IMG/VR virus record: IMGVR_UViG_3300036790_000816
Span: 1-26,257 of that record
Source of the DNA: a virus
Reading direction: 5' to 3' (one strand)
DNA: 26,257 nucleotides
Position numbers and translations under genes: made by a program. The notes under the pieces are model-generated. The model was not told the DNA's origin, did no database searches, and saw only the letters and a list, made by a program, of their open reading frames with translations. Within the stretch, counting starts at the first letter, position 1, and each line of letters opens with the position of its first letter. Shown here piece after piece: positions 14,601-22,248 of the stretch.

Positions 14601-14637
14601 CAGAGGACACAGACGAAAGTCCCCCTTGTGTCCTCTG
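14601..14637 (-). repeat. Perfect 11-bp hairpin between capsid and connector genes
   Basis: CAGAGGACACA (14601-14611) and TGTGTCCTCTG (14627-14637) are exact reverse complements with a 15-nt loop. On the transcript it lies 22 nt after the capsid stop and has no T-run. It could protect the capsid mRNA from 3' decay or slow elongation so that capsid exceeds connector. The rest of the 92-nt gap holds nothing else I can support. Confidence 0.7.
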
Positions 14638-14659
14638 CTCCCCTGTGGTGAGACCTCGG

Positions 14660-16150
14660 TCAGCCGTTCCCGATATTGGTGATGACGCCCATCGCAAACG
14701 GCGCGTACACCGCCAGCACCTCTTCGGCATAGACGCCGACCTGGCGTTGCCGCGTCACCACCGGCCAGTCGATCTGGTAATAGTCCTGCCGCGTCTTCAC
14801 CTCGGCGACATTCGGCACTTCGCTCGATTGGTACTGGATCGGCAGGTTCTCAGCCCAGCCGACGATCGTCCCCGGCGGCACTCGCGGATGGATGCGGATC
14901 GGAATGCGCAGCCCGCCGTTGAGGGCGAACGGGTTGAAGTAGAACGACACCGCCCCCGCCGCGGCGAGGTCATAGGCATTGCCGTCCGCCGCCACCTCGT
15001 ACCGCAACAGCGGCGCCGATGCATTCGACAGCACCTTGTTGGTGATGTTCTTCAGCTCCTGCACGTTGACGTAGAGCACGGTCGGGCTCAGCTCGAAATT
15101 GTTCCACATCGTCTGGAACATCGTGTCGATCTCGACCACCGAGCCGCGCCCCGAGGCAGTCAGCGGCGTGCCGGTGCCGGCCGTCCCGGTCGCCTGAGTC
15201 GCGATATAGGCGTTGGAGCCGGATTTGAACGCGCTTGTCAGCAGTCCGTCATAGGCATAGCTCGGGTTCGCCGAGTTGTCGGCGCCGACCACCGATTGCG
15301 CCTGCTGCCCGCTCGCAAGCGGCGCCGAAAAGGCGGCCGAATTGATCGTCGTCATCGCCTGCAGCGTCTCTGCCCCGGTCGCCGTGCCGACGTACCACGC
15401 ATAGGCGACCGCGCCCTGCAAGGCAGTGACGGAGCAGAATAGCGTCTGCCCCGACGTCACCGCCTGGCTCGCTTCGGCGCTGATGTTCGACGACCCGCCG
15501 TTGAGCGTATAGGAGTGACCGTCCGCCCCGGTGATCGGCTTCGTCGTCGCGACCCCGCCGGAAAGGCTCGAGTTCTGATACCCTTCGAGGGTCAGCCCGA
15601 CGACCTTCACATAATAGGTCGCCGCCGGCAGCGTCCCGCCCGATCCGGAGGCGGACAACACCGGCGTCGCCGGCATGCCGAGCTGCAGCGAGGCATTGCC
15701 GCCGAGGATCGCCATCTCCTCCTTCAGCATCATCTTCTGCAGGAGCCGAAACGTCATCCGCGCCTGGATGTCCTCGAACCCGCGGCCGGCCGAGATCGCT
15801 TCATAGGTCGCCGCATCCTCTTCGCCGATCGTGACGAATGTCGCCGACTTGGTCGCGGTCGTGTATGACATCTGCGCCGAGCGCTGCCCTTCCGGGACCC
15901 ACCCCATCGCGTCGTAGCCCGACCCGACGAGCGCCGTCACCTGGCGCCAGTTGGTGGCCGTGCCGGTCCCGCCGCCGACCCGCGGGATCACATTCCGGAT
16001 CGGCGTGACGAACGGGTACAAATTCTTCGCGGGCGCCTGCAAATCGAACGCGACGAGCCCTGTCCCGGTCGAGATCGTCTTGGCGATCCGGTCATCCGGC
16101 GAGCGCAACGCCCCCTTCACCAGATCAAGCGTGTCTTGTGTCGGATTCAT
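14660..16150 (-). CDS. Major capsid protein with inserted Ig/FN3-like domain
   Basis: The 496-aa protein has the position (after protease, before connector) and look of an HK97-fold capsid. The N-arm region (PFVTPIRNVIPRVGGGTGTATNWRQ, excerpted) leads to MGWVPEGQRSAQMSYTTAT, FVTIGEEDAATYEAIS and a spine helix near 125-150. The C-terminal half contains VVEIDTMFQTMWNNFELSPTVLYVN-type strands and ends with VYAPFAMGVITNIGNG. Residues about 160-282 form a beta-rich insert (PATPVLSASGSGG, AATYYVKVVGLTLEGYQN, VAYAWYVGTATG) resembling a surface Ig/FN3 decoration domain. ATG 16150 has GGGAG 6 nt upstream. That RBS can pair with CTCCC just before it. Confidence 0.92.
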   Translation of the reverse strand: MNPTQDTLDLVKGALRSPDDRIAKTISTGTGLVAFDLQAPAKNLYPFVTPIRNVIPRVGGGTGTATNWRQVTALVGSGYDAMGWVPEGQRSAQMSYTTATKSATFVTIGEEDAATYEAISAGRGFEDIQARMTFRLLQKMMLKEEMAILGGNASLQLGMPATPVLSASGSGGTLPAATYYVKVVGLTLEGYQNSSLSGGVATTKPITGADGHSYTLNGGSSNISAEASQAVTSGQTLFCSVTALQGAVAYAWYVGTATGAETLQAMTTINSAAFSAPLASGQQAQSVVGADNSANPSYAYDGLLTSAFKSGSNAYIATQATGTAGTGTPLTASGRGSVVEIDTMFQTMWNNFELSPTVLYVNVQELKNITNKVLSNASAPLLRYEVAADGNAYDLAAAGAVSFYFNPFALNGGLRIPIRIHPRVPPGTIVGWAENLPIQYQSSEVPNVAEVKTRQDYYQIDWPVVTRQRQVGVYAEEVLAVYAPFAMGVITNIGNG

Positions 16151-16156
16151 CAAAAA

Positions 16157-16169
16157 CTCCCTCTGGGAG
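16157..16169 (-). promoter_or_regulatory. RBS-sequestering mini-hairpin of the capsid gene
   Basis: On the minus strand CTCCC-AGA-GGGAG forms a 5-bp stem. Its 3' arm, GGGAG (16161-16157), is the Shine-Dalgarno of the major capsid gene, 6 nt before ATG 16150. Together with the terminator just upstream, this could tune capsid translation. Confidence 0.5.
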
Positions 16170-16176
16170 GTGGCAA

Positions 16177-16203
16177 CAAAAAACCCGCCGAAAGGGCGGG
16201 TTG
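16177..16203 (-). terminator. Intrinsic terminator upstream of the capsid gene
   Basis: On the minus strand AACCCGCC-CTTTC-GGCGGGTT is followed by a run of six Ts (16183-16178), partly shared with the stem. This is a textbook Rho-independent terminator. It stands between the protease stop and the capsid start. No promoter-like sequence is visible in the 27 nt between it and the capsid ATG. Confidence 0.8.
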
Positions 16204-16226
16204 CATCTCACTGTCATCTCTTCTGG

Positions 16227-16256
16227 TCGTCATTCACGCGGAAGCGAGAATGACGA
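16227..16256. repeat. REP-like palindrome
   Basis: The arms TCGTCATTC (16227-16235) and GAATGACGA (16248-16256) pair perfectly. Inside, CGC/GCG pairs around a GGAA loop after one A-A mismatch. The pattern CGTCATTC...GCG...GAATGACG resembles dispersed intergenic palindromes in many proteobacterial chromosomes. It is next to the terminator, in the only sizeable gap between protease and capsid. Confidence 0.65.
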
Positions 16257-16274
16257 AGGCGAAAGGAAGCGGAA

Positions 16275-17498
16275 CTACCCCCTTCCCGCCCCCACTGGCC
16301 GGATCGGGTTCGCGTGCGCGGCCTTGATCAGCGCGAGCGTGCGTTCCTCGTCGCTCATCCGCGACAGCGCCGTCACCACATCGTCGGCATATCCGCCGCC
16401 ATCCCCGCGCTTCGAGATCCCGGCATACCCGCGCCCGGCCGTCTGCGGCGGCAAGGGCGTCGCGGCGATGTCCTCGACCCGCTTCGCCAGCGCGTCGAGC
16501 CGCGGCACGATCTCGCCGGCGAGCGCCTTCATCATCTCGCCCGGCCGCGCCGCCTTGTCGCCGGCGTCACTCGGCGGCATCTCGCCGGCAAGACCGTGCA
16601 AGTACCCGCACAGCCATTCGAGGTCCCCGATGATCTGCCCGATCCGCGTCAACTCGCCGGCCGTCTTGCGCATCCCGGCCCCCGCCGCCTTGCCGCCGCG
16701 GACACCATCCCCCGGCGGCCCCGCAGGATCGATCTTCTCCTGCCACGCGGCGACGATCCGCGCCCTCACATGCGCGAGCTGCGCCTCGGTATACCGATCG
16801 GTATTGTGGGGCTGGTGGATATACGCCCAGGCCGCCCGCACATGCGCCTCGGTATCGAGGGGATACCGCTTCTCGCCATCCGGCTGATACCCGGGATCGG
16901 CAAAATCCCCGCCCCGCTCATCGGCCGCGCCGCCGTCATCGCCGCCGCCGCGCGTCTCGACGCAGCGGATCGCCTCGGCTTTCGCCAGGTGACGATGCGC
17001 GGCGACGCCGCAATGCCAGACCTGCACGAGCGGGTTTGCGCCCGCCGCCGCTTCCGCCATATGTTGCCCTCCTTCGGCTTTCCAGCAATCGAACACCGCC
17101 TCGGGGTTGGCCGGACGGTCGACCAGGCTGATCTCGGTAAGCTTGAGCCCGGTGATGACAGACCGGTCGGCCGGGTGGCGTTTGGTCACCCGCCCGCCGA
17201 TCGAGTACCCCTTATAGACGCCGCCCGTCACCTTCTCCCAGGCGCGCGGGTCGACGATGCGGGCGCCGACATAAAGCCCCTTGTCGTCGACCGCTGCCTC
17301 CTCGGCGACACCGACCGCCGACAACTGATGCATCTCGCGGATATTCGCGAACTTCATGTAGTCGTCGAGCGCCGCAGCCAGCGCGTCCCGCGTAATCGTC
17401 TCGCCCTGATCGTCCTCGGCCGCGGTCGAGGCATAACCCCAAACCATCCGCAGTGCCGCATCGACCTTCGCGAGCGGAGCAAAAATGCGCATGCGCAT
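16275..17498 (-). CDS. XkdF-like prohead protease fused to scaffold-like region
   Basis: The 407-aa protein begins with a serine-protease domain of the XkdF/prohead type (residues about 1-138): MVWGYAS, His57 in REMHQ, Ser99 in YKGYSIGG and LTEISLVDRPANP. A linker and a middle domain follow (about 212-255, YPLDTEAHVRAAWAYI, LAHVRARIVAAWQEKI) that resembles DUF6582. The C-terminal part is helical and probably scaffolding (LARRIGQI-type helices and ISKRGDGGGYADDVV). Protease-scaffold fusions clip themselves out during head maturation. Start choice among GTG 17501, ATG 17498 and ATG 17492 is uncertain. The gene ends before a terminator, not directly at the capsid gene. Confidence 0.9.
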   Translation of the reverse strand: MRMRIFAPLAKVDAALRMVWGYASTAAEDDQGETITRDALAAALDDYMKFANIREMHQLSAVGVAEEAAVDDKGLYVGARIVDPRAWEKVTGGVYKGYSIGGRVTKRHPADRSVITGLKLTEISLVDRPANPEAVFDCWKAEGGQHMAEAAAGANPLVQVWHCGVAAHRHLAKAEAIRCVETRGGGDDGGAADERGGDFADPGYQPDGEKRYPLDTEAHVRAAWAYIHQPHNTDRYTEAQLAHVRARIVAAWQEKIDPAGPPGDGVRGGKAAGAGMRKTAGELTRIGQIIGDLEWLCGYLHGLAGEMPPSDAGDKAARPGEMMKALAGEIVPRLDALAKRVEDIAATPLPPQTAGRGYAGISKRGDGGGYADDVVTALSRMSDEERTLALIKAAHANPIRPVGAGRG

Positions 17499-17588
17499 CA
17501 CCGTGTTGTTGCGGGTCTTTATGTATGGATAGTTCGGCGAAGGTCTGAGGTCGGTCGTCGGGTTCTTAGACCGGAGACACGCGCTTGG

Positions 17589-17978
17589 TCAGATCGGATT
17601 AGCAGCGATATGGTCCCAAAGGTACTCGTGCGCTCGCCACTCGTCCGGTGTGTATCTGGCCGTCGTCCAATCTGGTGAGTGCCCCTTGCGGACGAGCTCC
17701 ATCCGCTCTTGGTATCTACGGTCCAGGCCCACGAGGATATTGTGAATCTCTGATGGAAGGGGGGTAGCGCAGTCGATGGTCGTACCTGCATTCCCGACTT
17801 TCACACCGGTCGTTCGATCAAACAGTACATCCTGTTGGGTATGTATCCGCCGCGCGTGGATAGTTGCCTCATCGACTGCAGTCACGAGACACGTCAAGCT
17901 CGCATTGCTCGCGGTATTCCGGGCGTGGAAGATGTCTCCAGCCGCGAGATTGCGAAGGATGCTTTCTTTGTCGTCCAC
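17589..17978 (-). CDS. Hypothetical protein in low-GC patch
   Basis: The 129-aa protein is not a recognised family. It is soluble, mixed alpha/beta, with GDIFHARN, SLTCLVTAVDEATIHARRI, the acidic/basic LDRRYQERMEL and a Trp-rich end. It resembles unnamed proteins of alphaproteobacteria in pattern only. Its codons are much less GC-rich than the neighbours', pointing to separate acquisition. The GTG at 17978 lies 9 nt after the stop of the frameshifted portal extension, as expected for coupled genes in the ancestral operon. It may be a moron, or a partner of the portal's C-terminal Zn-binding region. Neither can be shown here. Confidence 0.7.
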   Translation of the reverse strand: MDDKESILRNLAAGDIFHARNTASNASLTCLVTAVDEATIHARRIHTQQDVLFDRTTGVKVGNAGTTIDCATPLPSEIHNILVGLDRRYQERMELVRKGHSPDWTTARYTPDEWRAHEYLWDHIAANPI

Positions 17979-17987
17979 AGCGCGAAC

Positions 17988-18106
17988 CTACTTAGCATCT
18001 TGATCAAAATCTTCTAAGGCTCTCCTTTGCGGCCCAGCCGGCAAATTTCCAATTCCTAGATATTTCACAGCACAATTCCTGCAAAGGTTCAAATTGTCGA
18101 TCTGTA
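17988..18106 (-). pseudogene. Out-of-frame C-terminal extension of the portal gene
   Basis: After the portal frame stops at 18089, the -1 frame reads IDNLNLCRNCAVKYLGIG, then NLPAGPQRRALEDF and stops at 17988. It supplies a CxxC pair that complements the C-x6-C in the in-frame portal tail, restoring a four-cysteine Zn-binding motif. The stop lies 9 nt before the next gene's GTG. A single-base change near the A-run at about 18108-18111 would join the frames. I read this as a broken or programmed extension, not as an independent gene. Confidence 0.65.
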
Positions 18107-19669
18107 TTTTGCGCTTGTTCCGCTGTCCCTTCCACTCTGACAGCCAGCAGGGAACCCGTCACATTTGGGCCCGCGATCGGCAACTTCGATCTCGCTATCA
18201 TCGCCGCCCGTAGTCCACTCACCGGCTCCCGCGTGATGAGGAGGAACCCGCGGCTCGCTCTCCCAGTCGATGTTGTATTTGCGCAGCCTAGCGACGTTGG
18301 CAAGCCTGAGGTGGCTCGATTGGTGTGAGACCGCGTCTCCATCGGCCCCTGCTCCAAGCGCCACCGCTCCCTGCGTCCCGTACACCATCGGCCGGTCGCC
18401 GCCCGGCACCGGGTCGAGGCCCAACAAATCCCGCGCCTCGTTGATCGCGTAGATGCCGCTGCGGACATAGGTGTCGATCACCTTGGCCTCGACCGCGGGG
18501 TCGCTCGGCCGCCCCTCGGCCCACACGAATTCGAGGTCGGGTTCGCCGAGCCGGTCCTGGATCACGTGGTCGGCGAGGCGCTTCACCCACCCCATCAGCG
18601 GCGCCATGCCCTCGTCGAGCGCGGATTGCTGCGAGGTCTCCGCCGTCGCCCGGTTCACCTGCTTCGTAAACGCGGTCGGCGGTAGCGAGAACGCGTAGCA
18701 CACGATCCGCGCCAGCCACTCGTCGAACTCGTCCTTGTACGGCGCCTCGCTGAACGCCTGGTATTTCGCCCCGCCCGGCGCCCAGACGAGCCGCGTGCGT
18801 GACGCCGTGTTCCCTGCCAGCACCGAGTCGAACCACTCCTGGAACTGCCGGATCTGCTCGACATTCCACCCGTCGGGCGCGCTCAACAGTCCGGGCGGCA
18901 CGTTCCCTTCGGTGAAATGCTGGAGCTGCATCACCTGGCGCCGGAGCGCGATGTTGACCGTCATCACGATCTGCTCGACCGGCCCGAACCCGTAGGCCTT
19001 GTGCGGCCGCGGGTTGCGCGGCAGGTAGAGGAGGTCGTCGCCGGTCAGCAATTTCCACGGCCGCCCGCGGATCACCTGCTCAAAGGCCGGCGCCGGCGGC
19101 TTCGGCCGCCGCCCGGTATCGTCGACGAGCAGCTTGATCGTCGCCCCGTCGACGGGATCGAGCCCGATCAGCTCGCCGGCCCGATTGCGCCGCATCTCCA
19201 ACACCGGCGCGTCGAGCACCAGCAAATCCTCGAGCACCTCGCGCAGCCAGGTCCCGAACGGCCGTTCGCCATCCGGCCGGCGCCAGAACGCCGCGACCTT
19301 CGCCACCTGCGCCGGATCGACCCGCGCGCCCTTCACCGGCTTGACGATCCAGTCGTGCTTTTCGATCTGGTCCTTGCGCGTCTCGATCGCGAGCCGGGTG
19401 ATGTCGTGCGCGTCGGCGAGCGCCCGCAATTCCGCGAACGACACCGCCTCATAGGCGCGCGGCGTGTAGATCGTGTTGACGCCGACCGGAAAGTCCCAGA
19501 CCCGCACCGCCTCTTCGTCGGGCGGCGCCAGCGGATACCCCGGCGAGAAAATCCCGAGATCGGGCTGGAACACGTCCTGGAACTGCGCTTCAAGCCCCTG
19601 CTGGCCCCAGGTGTAGGACGGGGTCAGGCCAGAGGTCAGAGAGGTGCGCTTACCGCCTTGAGGGGGCAT
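18089..19669 (-). CDS. Portal protein (HK97-type)
   Basis: The 526-aa protein forms the dodecameric portal. Typical motifs include WDFPVGVNTIYTPRA, IETRKDQIEKHDWIV, LEDLLVLDAPVLEM, GRPWKLLTGDDLLYLPRN, YGFGPVEQIVMTVNIALRR, FTEGNVPPGLL and AFSLPPTAF with QVNRATAETSQQSALDEG. After the core comes a motif found at domain joins in phage head proteins (HAGAGEWTTGG, residues 479-489), then a tail with Cys503 and Cys510 that breaks off early. The rest of that tail is in the -1 frame. ATG 19669 overlaps the spike-gene stop (TGATG). A TTG start 10 codons earlier is possible but less likely. Confidence 0.95.
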   Translation of the reverse strand: MPPQGGKRTSLTSGLTPSYTWGQQGLEAQFQDVFQPDLGIFSPGYPLAPPDEEAVRVWDFPVGVNTIYTPRAYEAVSFAELRALADAHDITRLAIETRKDQIEKHDWIVKPVKGARVDPAQVAKVAAFWRRPDGERPFGTWLREVLEDLLVLDAPVLEMRRNRAGELIGLDPVDGATIKLLVDDTGRRPKPPAPAFEQVIRGRPWKLLTGDDLLYLPRNPRPHKAYGFGPVEQIVMTVNIALRRQVMQLQHFTEGNVPPGLLSAPDGWNVEQIRQFQEWFDSVLAGNTASRTRLVWAPGGAKYQAFSEAPYKDEFDEWLARIVCYAFSLPPTAFTKQVNRATAETSQQSALDEGMAPLMGWVKRLADHVIQDRLGEPDLEFVWAEGRPSDPAVEAKVIDTYVRSGIYAINEARDLLGLDPVPGGDRPMVYGTQGAVALGAGADGDAVSHQSSHLRLANVARLRKYNIDWESEPRVPPHHAGAGEWTTGGDDSEIEVADRGPKCDGFPAGCQSGRDSGTSAKYRSTI

Positions 19670-22248
19670 CAGAAGCTGCTCCACGCCGTCCGCTTCCAAT
19701 CATTCGGAGCGGTGCAGGCGTACAGATAGTTGCTGTCGAACTCGATCTGCCCGGTCTGGCACGCCGCCGAGCTGGTCGAGGGCGTCCCGGTCGCAGGAAA
19801 CATCCCGTTCGCCGACGCGGTCGCCGGCGTCACCGATGTGACCCGGAAATTCGACCCGTCAAAGGTCAGCCGCAGATATTCGTAATTCTGCCCATACAGC
19901 GTCAGTGTGCTTTGCGCTCCCCGCGAGCCCGGCACCAAAATCTGCCCGCCGCCGCTGCCGTTCACCTGCACCGTTAGCGCCTTGCCGCTATCGGTGACAA
20001 ACCCCATCGACCACCCCGCCGAAATCGCGCTGACCGATGGCAAAGTGACGGTGAGGCTGCCGATCGGCGTGTTGTAGGCCGACATCACCGTGCCGCAATC
20101 GGAGAGCCCCGCCGCATAGCTGCTGATCGACGGAAACACCCATTTTTCGAGGCATGTCCCGCCGGAAAGCCCGATCGCCGCAGCCGTCACCGGCGTCACC
20201 GACATGACCCGGAAGTTCGACCCATCGAACTGCAGCACCGCCTCCTCGTAGTCCCCCGCCGCCAGCGCCAGCGACGTCGCACTGCCGCCGCTGCCCGGGT
20301 AGACGATCTTGCCGCCGCTCACCGGGTTGACCTGCACATTGGCGGTCTTGCCGTTGTCGTTGACGATCGCGATCGTCCAGCCCGGGTTGATCGCGCTCGT
20401 CGCCGGCAGGGTAACGCTGAGAAAAGCCAGCGGGCTGTTGAAGGCCGAAACGGCGTTGCCGTTGTCCGCAACCGTCGCCGCATAGGAGCTGACCGTTGGA
20501 AAGCTCCACCGGTCGATCCCGCCGGTCCCGGCCAGGCCGAGCTGCTGCGCCGTCCCCGGCGTCACCTGCTCGACCCGGAAATTGCCGCCGCCGTCATATT
20601 GCAAGGTCGCGTATTCGTACTGGTTTCCGGCGAGCGTCAGCGACGTCTGCGCCACCGCGTTCGCCAGCGGATAGAGAATGTGGCCGCCGCTCGTCCCGTT
20701 GACATTGACCGTAAGCCCCTTGCCCTGATCCGTCGCAAACCCCATCGACCACCCGGAGGGCAGCGATGTCGTCGGCGGCAAGGTCACGGTCAAGCCGGCG
20801 CTGGTGTTGTAGCTCGACACCACATTGCCGTTGTCGCCGAGTTGCGCCGCGTACCCGCTCGTCGACGGAAACAGCCAGTTCCCCGGCCAATCCCGGCTCT
20901 CCAAGCCGTTTGTGGCCAGCGTGTTGCGCGTCCCAGACACCACCCGGAAATTGTTCCCGTCCGACTGGAGCTGCAGGTACTCGTAGTTCCCCGGTCCGAG
21001 CGTCACCGACCCCAGCGACTTGCCGCCGGCGAGGATCGATCCGCTCGGCGCGGTGATCGTCATGCCCTTGCCGTTATCGGTGGCAAACCCCATCCACCAT
21101 CCCGCTCCAACCGCGCTTGGCGAAGGCAAATTCACCGCCAGAGCGCCACCCGTCGCATTGTACGAAGACACCGCGACGCCGCTGTCGACCGCCGACGCGG
21201 TAAAGCTCGCCGCCGTCGGAAACTGCCACTGTGCCCAATTGCCGGTGCCTTGTACCTGGATCCCGACCGACTGGCCCGCCCGGTTGACGACTGCGCCGCC
21301 GTAATTCGGGTTCATCAGCAGGTTGTGCGTGCTCGCCGTCGCATTGACCGCAGTGTCGCAATCGAAATAGGGCGACACGAAACTGTTCTGCCCGTCATGC
21401 GCATCGGTGATGCCGAGGCACAGCGGCGACGCTTCCATGTCGAAGGCAAAGACGGTGTTGGAGAAATTGAACCCGTTTTCGAGGAGCAGCGCAGTCCCGC
21501 CGGTTGCATTGGCCGAGCCGGCCCCTGAGATCCGCGAAAACTGCACCTGCTCGAGCGCCATCCCCGCGGCACCCCCCGCCGTGTCGGCGATCGCAAAGAT
21601 GTCGCTGTCGAGTACGTAATTGAGCTGCAACGCCCCCGCTCCGGCCGCCGCGCTCGCATTGTTGACGATCAGATGGTCCAGTCGGATCGAATTGTGCGCG
21701 TCCGAAAAATCCGTCTTGCCGACCACCACGGCATAGCCAGGCGTGTTCGCGTTGACGAACAGCGTCCCCTGCTGCCGGAAATAGAAGCATCCGGTTGGGC
21801 TCCCGGTCGTCCCGCCGGAACACACGACCTGCAGCACCGGCCCCGATCCGATCGACCGCCCGTCGATCGTCGCGCCCTCCGACAGCAGACGGAACCCGTT
21901 CCCGGCTTGCGCCGCGTAATCGATCGTCACCTTGCTCGTCACCTTGTAGGTGCCGGCCGGCACGTGCACCGGCCAATCATGCGTGACCGCAGTATTGATC
22001 GTCGTCTGGATCGCGACCGTGTCGTCATGGCTGTCGTCGCCAACGGCCCCACTACATCGGATATCGATCCATGGCCGCCCCGAGCACATCAGCGCGTCGC
22101 CGTTCAGCGTCGCCGTGCCGCTCGTCGCCAGCGTCGAGAAATTCCCCGGCGATTGCGCCTGCGCCCCCCATCCGAACGCGGCACACGCCGCAAACGCAGC
22201 CAGCGCGATCGCGCGACTCACCCGCCGCGTCACGGCTTTCGTCACCAT
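19669..22248 (-). CDS. Exported beta-helix spike with four tandem repeats
   Basis: The 859-aa protein has an N-terminal signal peptide (to about residue 32, ending GAQAQ). A pectate-lyase-like beta-helix follows (about 60-330; signature GAVGDDSHDDTVAIQTTI and VPAGTYKV). Then come four tandem repeats of about 120 residues starting at Trp341, Trp458, Trp581 and Trp703. Each has W-FP-SSYAA, NG-VVSSYN, LTVTLP, GW-MGF-TD-GK, G-G-I, YEY-LQ-DG-NFRV and VTP. A fibre-type C-terminus (GQIEFDSNYLYACTAP, WKRTAW) closes it. It is probably a capsule or polysaccharide depolymerase or adhesin. Placement between terminase and portal is unusual for a tail spike and suggests a head-mounted or secreted protein. 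The start overlaps the upstream gene by 7 nt. Confidence 0.88.
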   Translation of the reverse strand: MVTKAVTRRVSRAIALAAFAACAAFGWGAQAQSPGNFSTLATSGTATLNGDALMCSGRPWIDIRCSGAVGDDSHDDTVAIQTTINTAVTHDWPVHVPAGTYKVTSKVTIDYAAQAGNGFRLLSEGATIDGRSIGSGPVLQVVCSGGTTGSPTGCFYFRQQGTLFVNANTPGYAVVVGKTDFSDAHNSIRLDHLIVNNASAAAGAGALQLNYVLDSDIFAIADTAGGAAGMALEQVQFSRISGAGSANATGGTALLLENGFNFSNTVFAFDMEASPLCLGITDAHDGQNSFVSPYFDCDTAVNATASTHNLLMNPNYGGAVVNRAGQSVGIQVQGTGNWAQWQFPTAASFTASAVDSGVAVSSYNATGGALAVNLPSPSAVGAGWWMGFATDNGKGMTITAPSGSILAGGKSLGSVTLGPGNYEYLQLQSDGNNFRVVSGTRNTLATNGLESRDWPGNWLFPSTSGYAAQLGDNGNVVSSYNTSAGLTVTLPPTTSLPSGWSMGFATDQGKGLTVNVNGTSGGHILYPLANAVAQTSLTLAGNQYEYATLQYDGGGNFRVEQVTPGTAQQLGLAGTGGIDRWSFPTVSSYAATVADNGNAVSAFNSPLAFLSVTLPATSAINPGWTIAIVNDNGKTANVQVNPVSGGKIVYPGSGGSATSLALAAGDYEEAVLQFDGSNFRVMSVTPVTAAAIGLSGGTCLEKWVFPSISSYAAGLSDCGTVMSAYNTPIGSLTVTLPSVSAISAGWSMGFVTDSGKALTVQVNGSGGGQILVPGSRGAQSTLTLYGQNYEYLRLTFDGSNFRVTSVTPATASANGMFPATGTPSTSSAACQTGQIEFDSNYLYACTAPNDWKRTAWSSF

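Noticed and set aside
17589-18130. Toxin-immunity pair formed by portal tail and the 129-aa gene
   Set aside because: Linker motif and base composition are suggestive, but no toxin fold or immunity family is recognised; kept only as a possibility.
19669-21230. CRISPR or DNA tandem repeat
   Set aside because: The periodicity is at protein level (about 120 residues) with strong DNA divergence; there are no short identical repeats with spacers.
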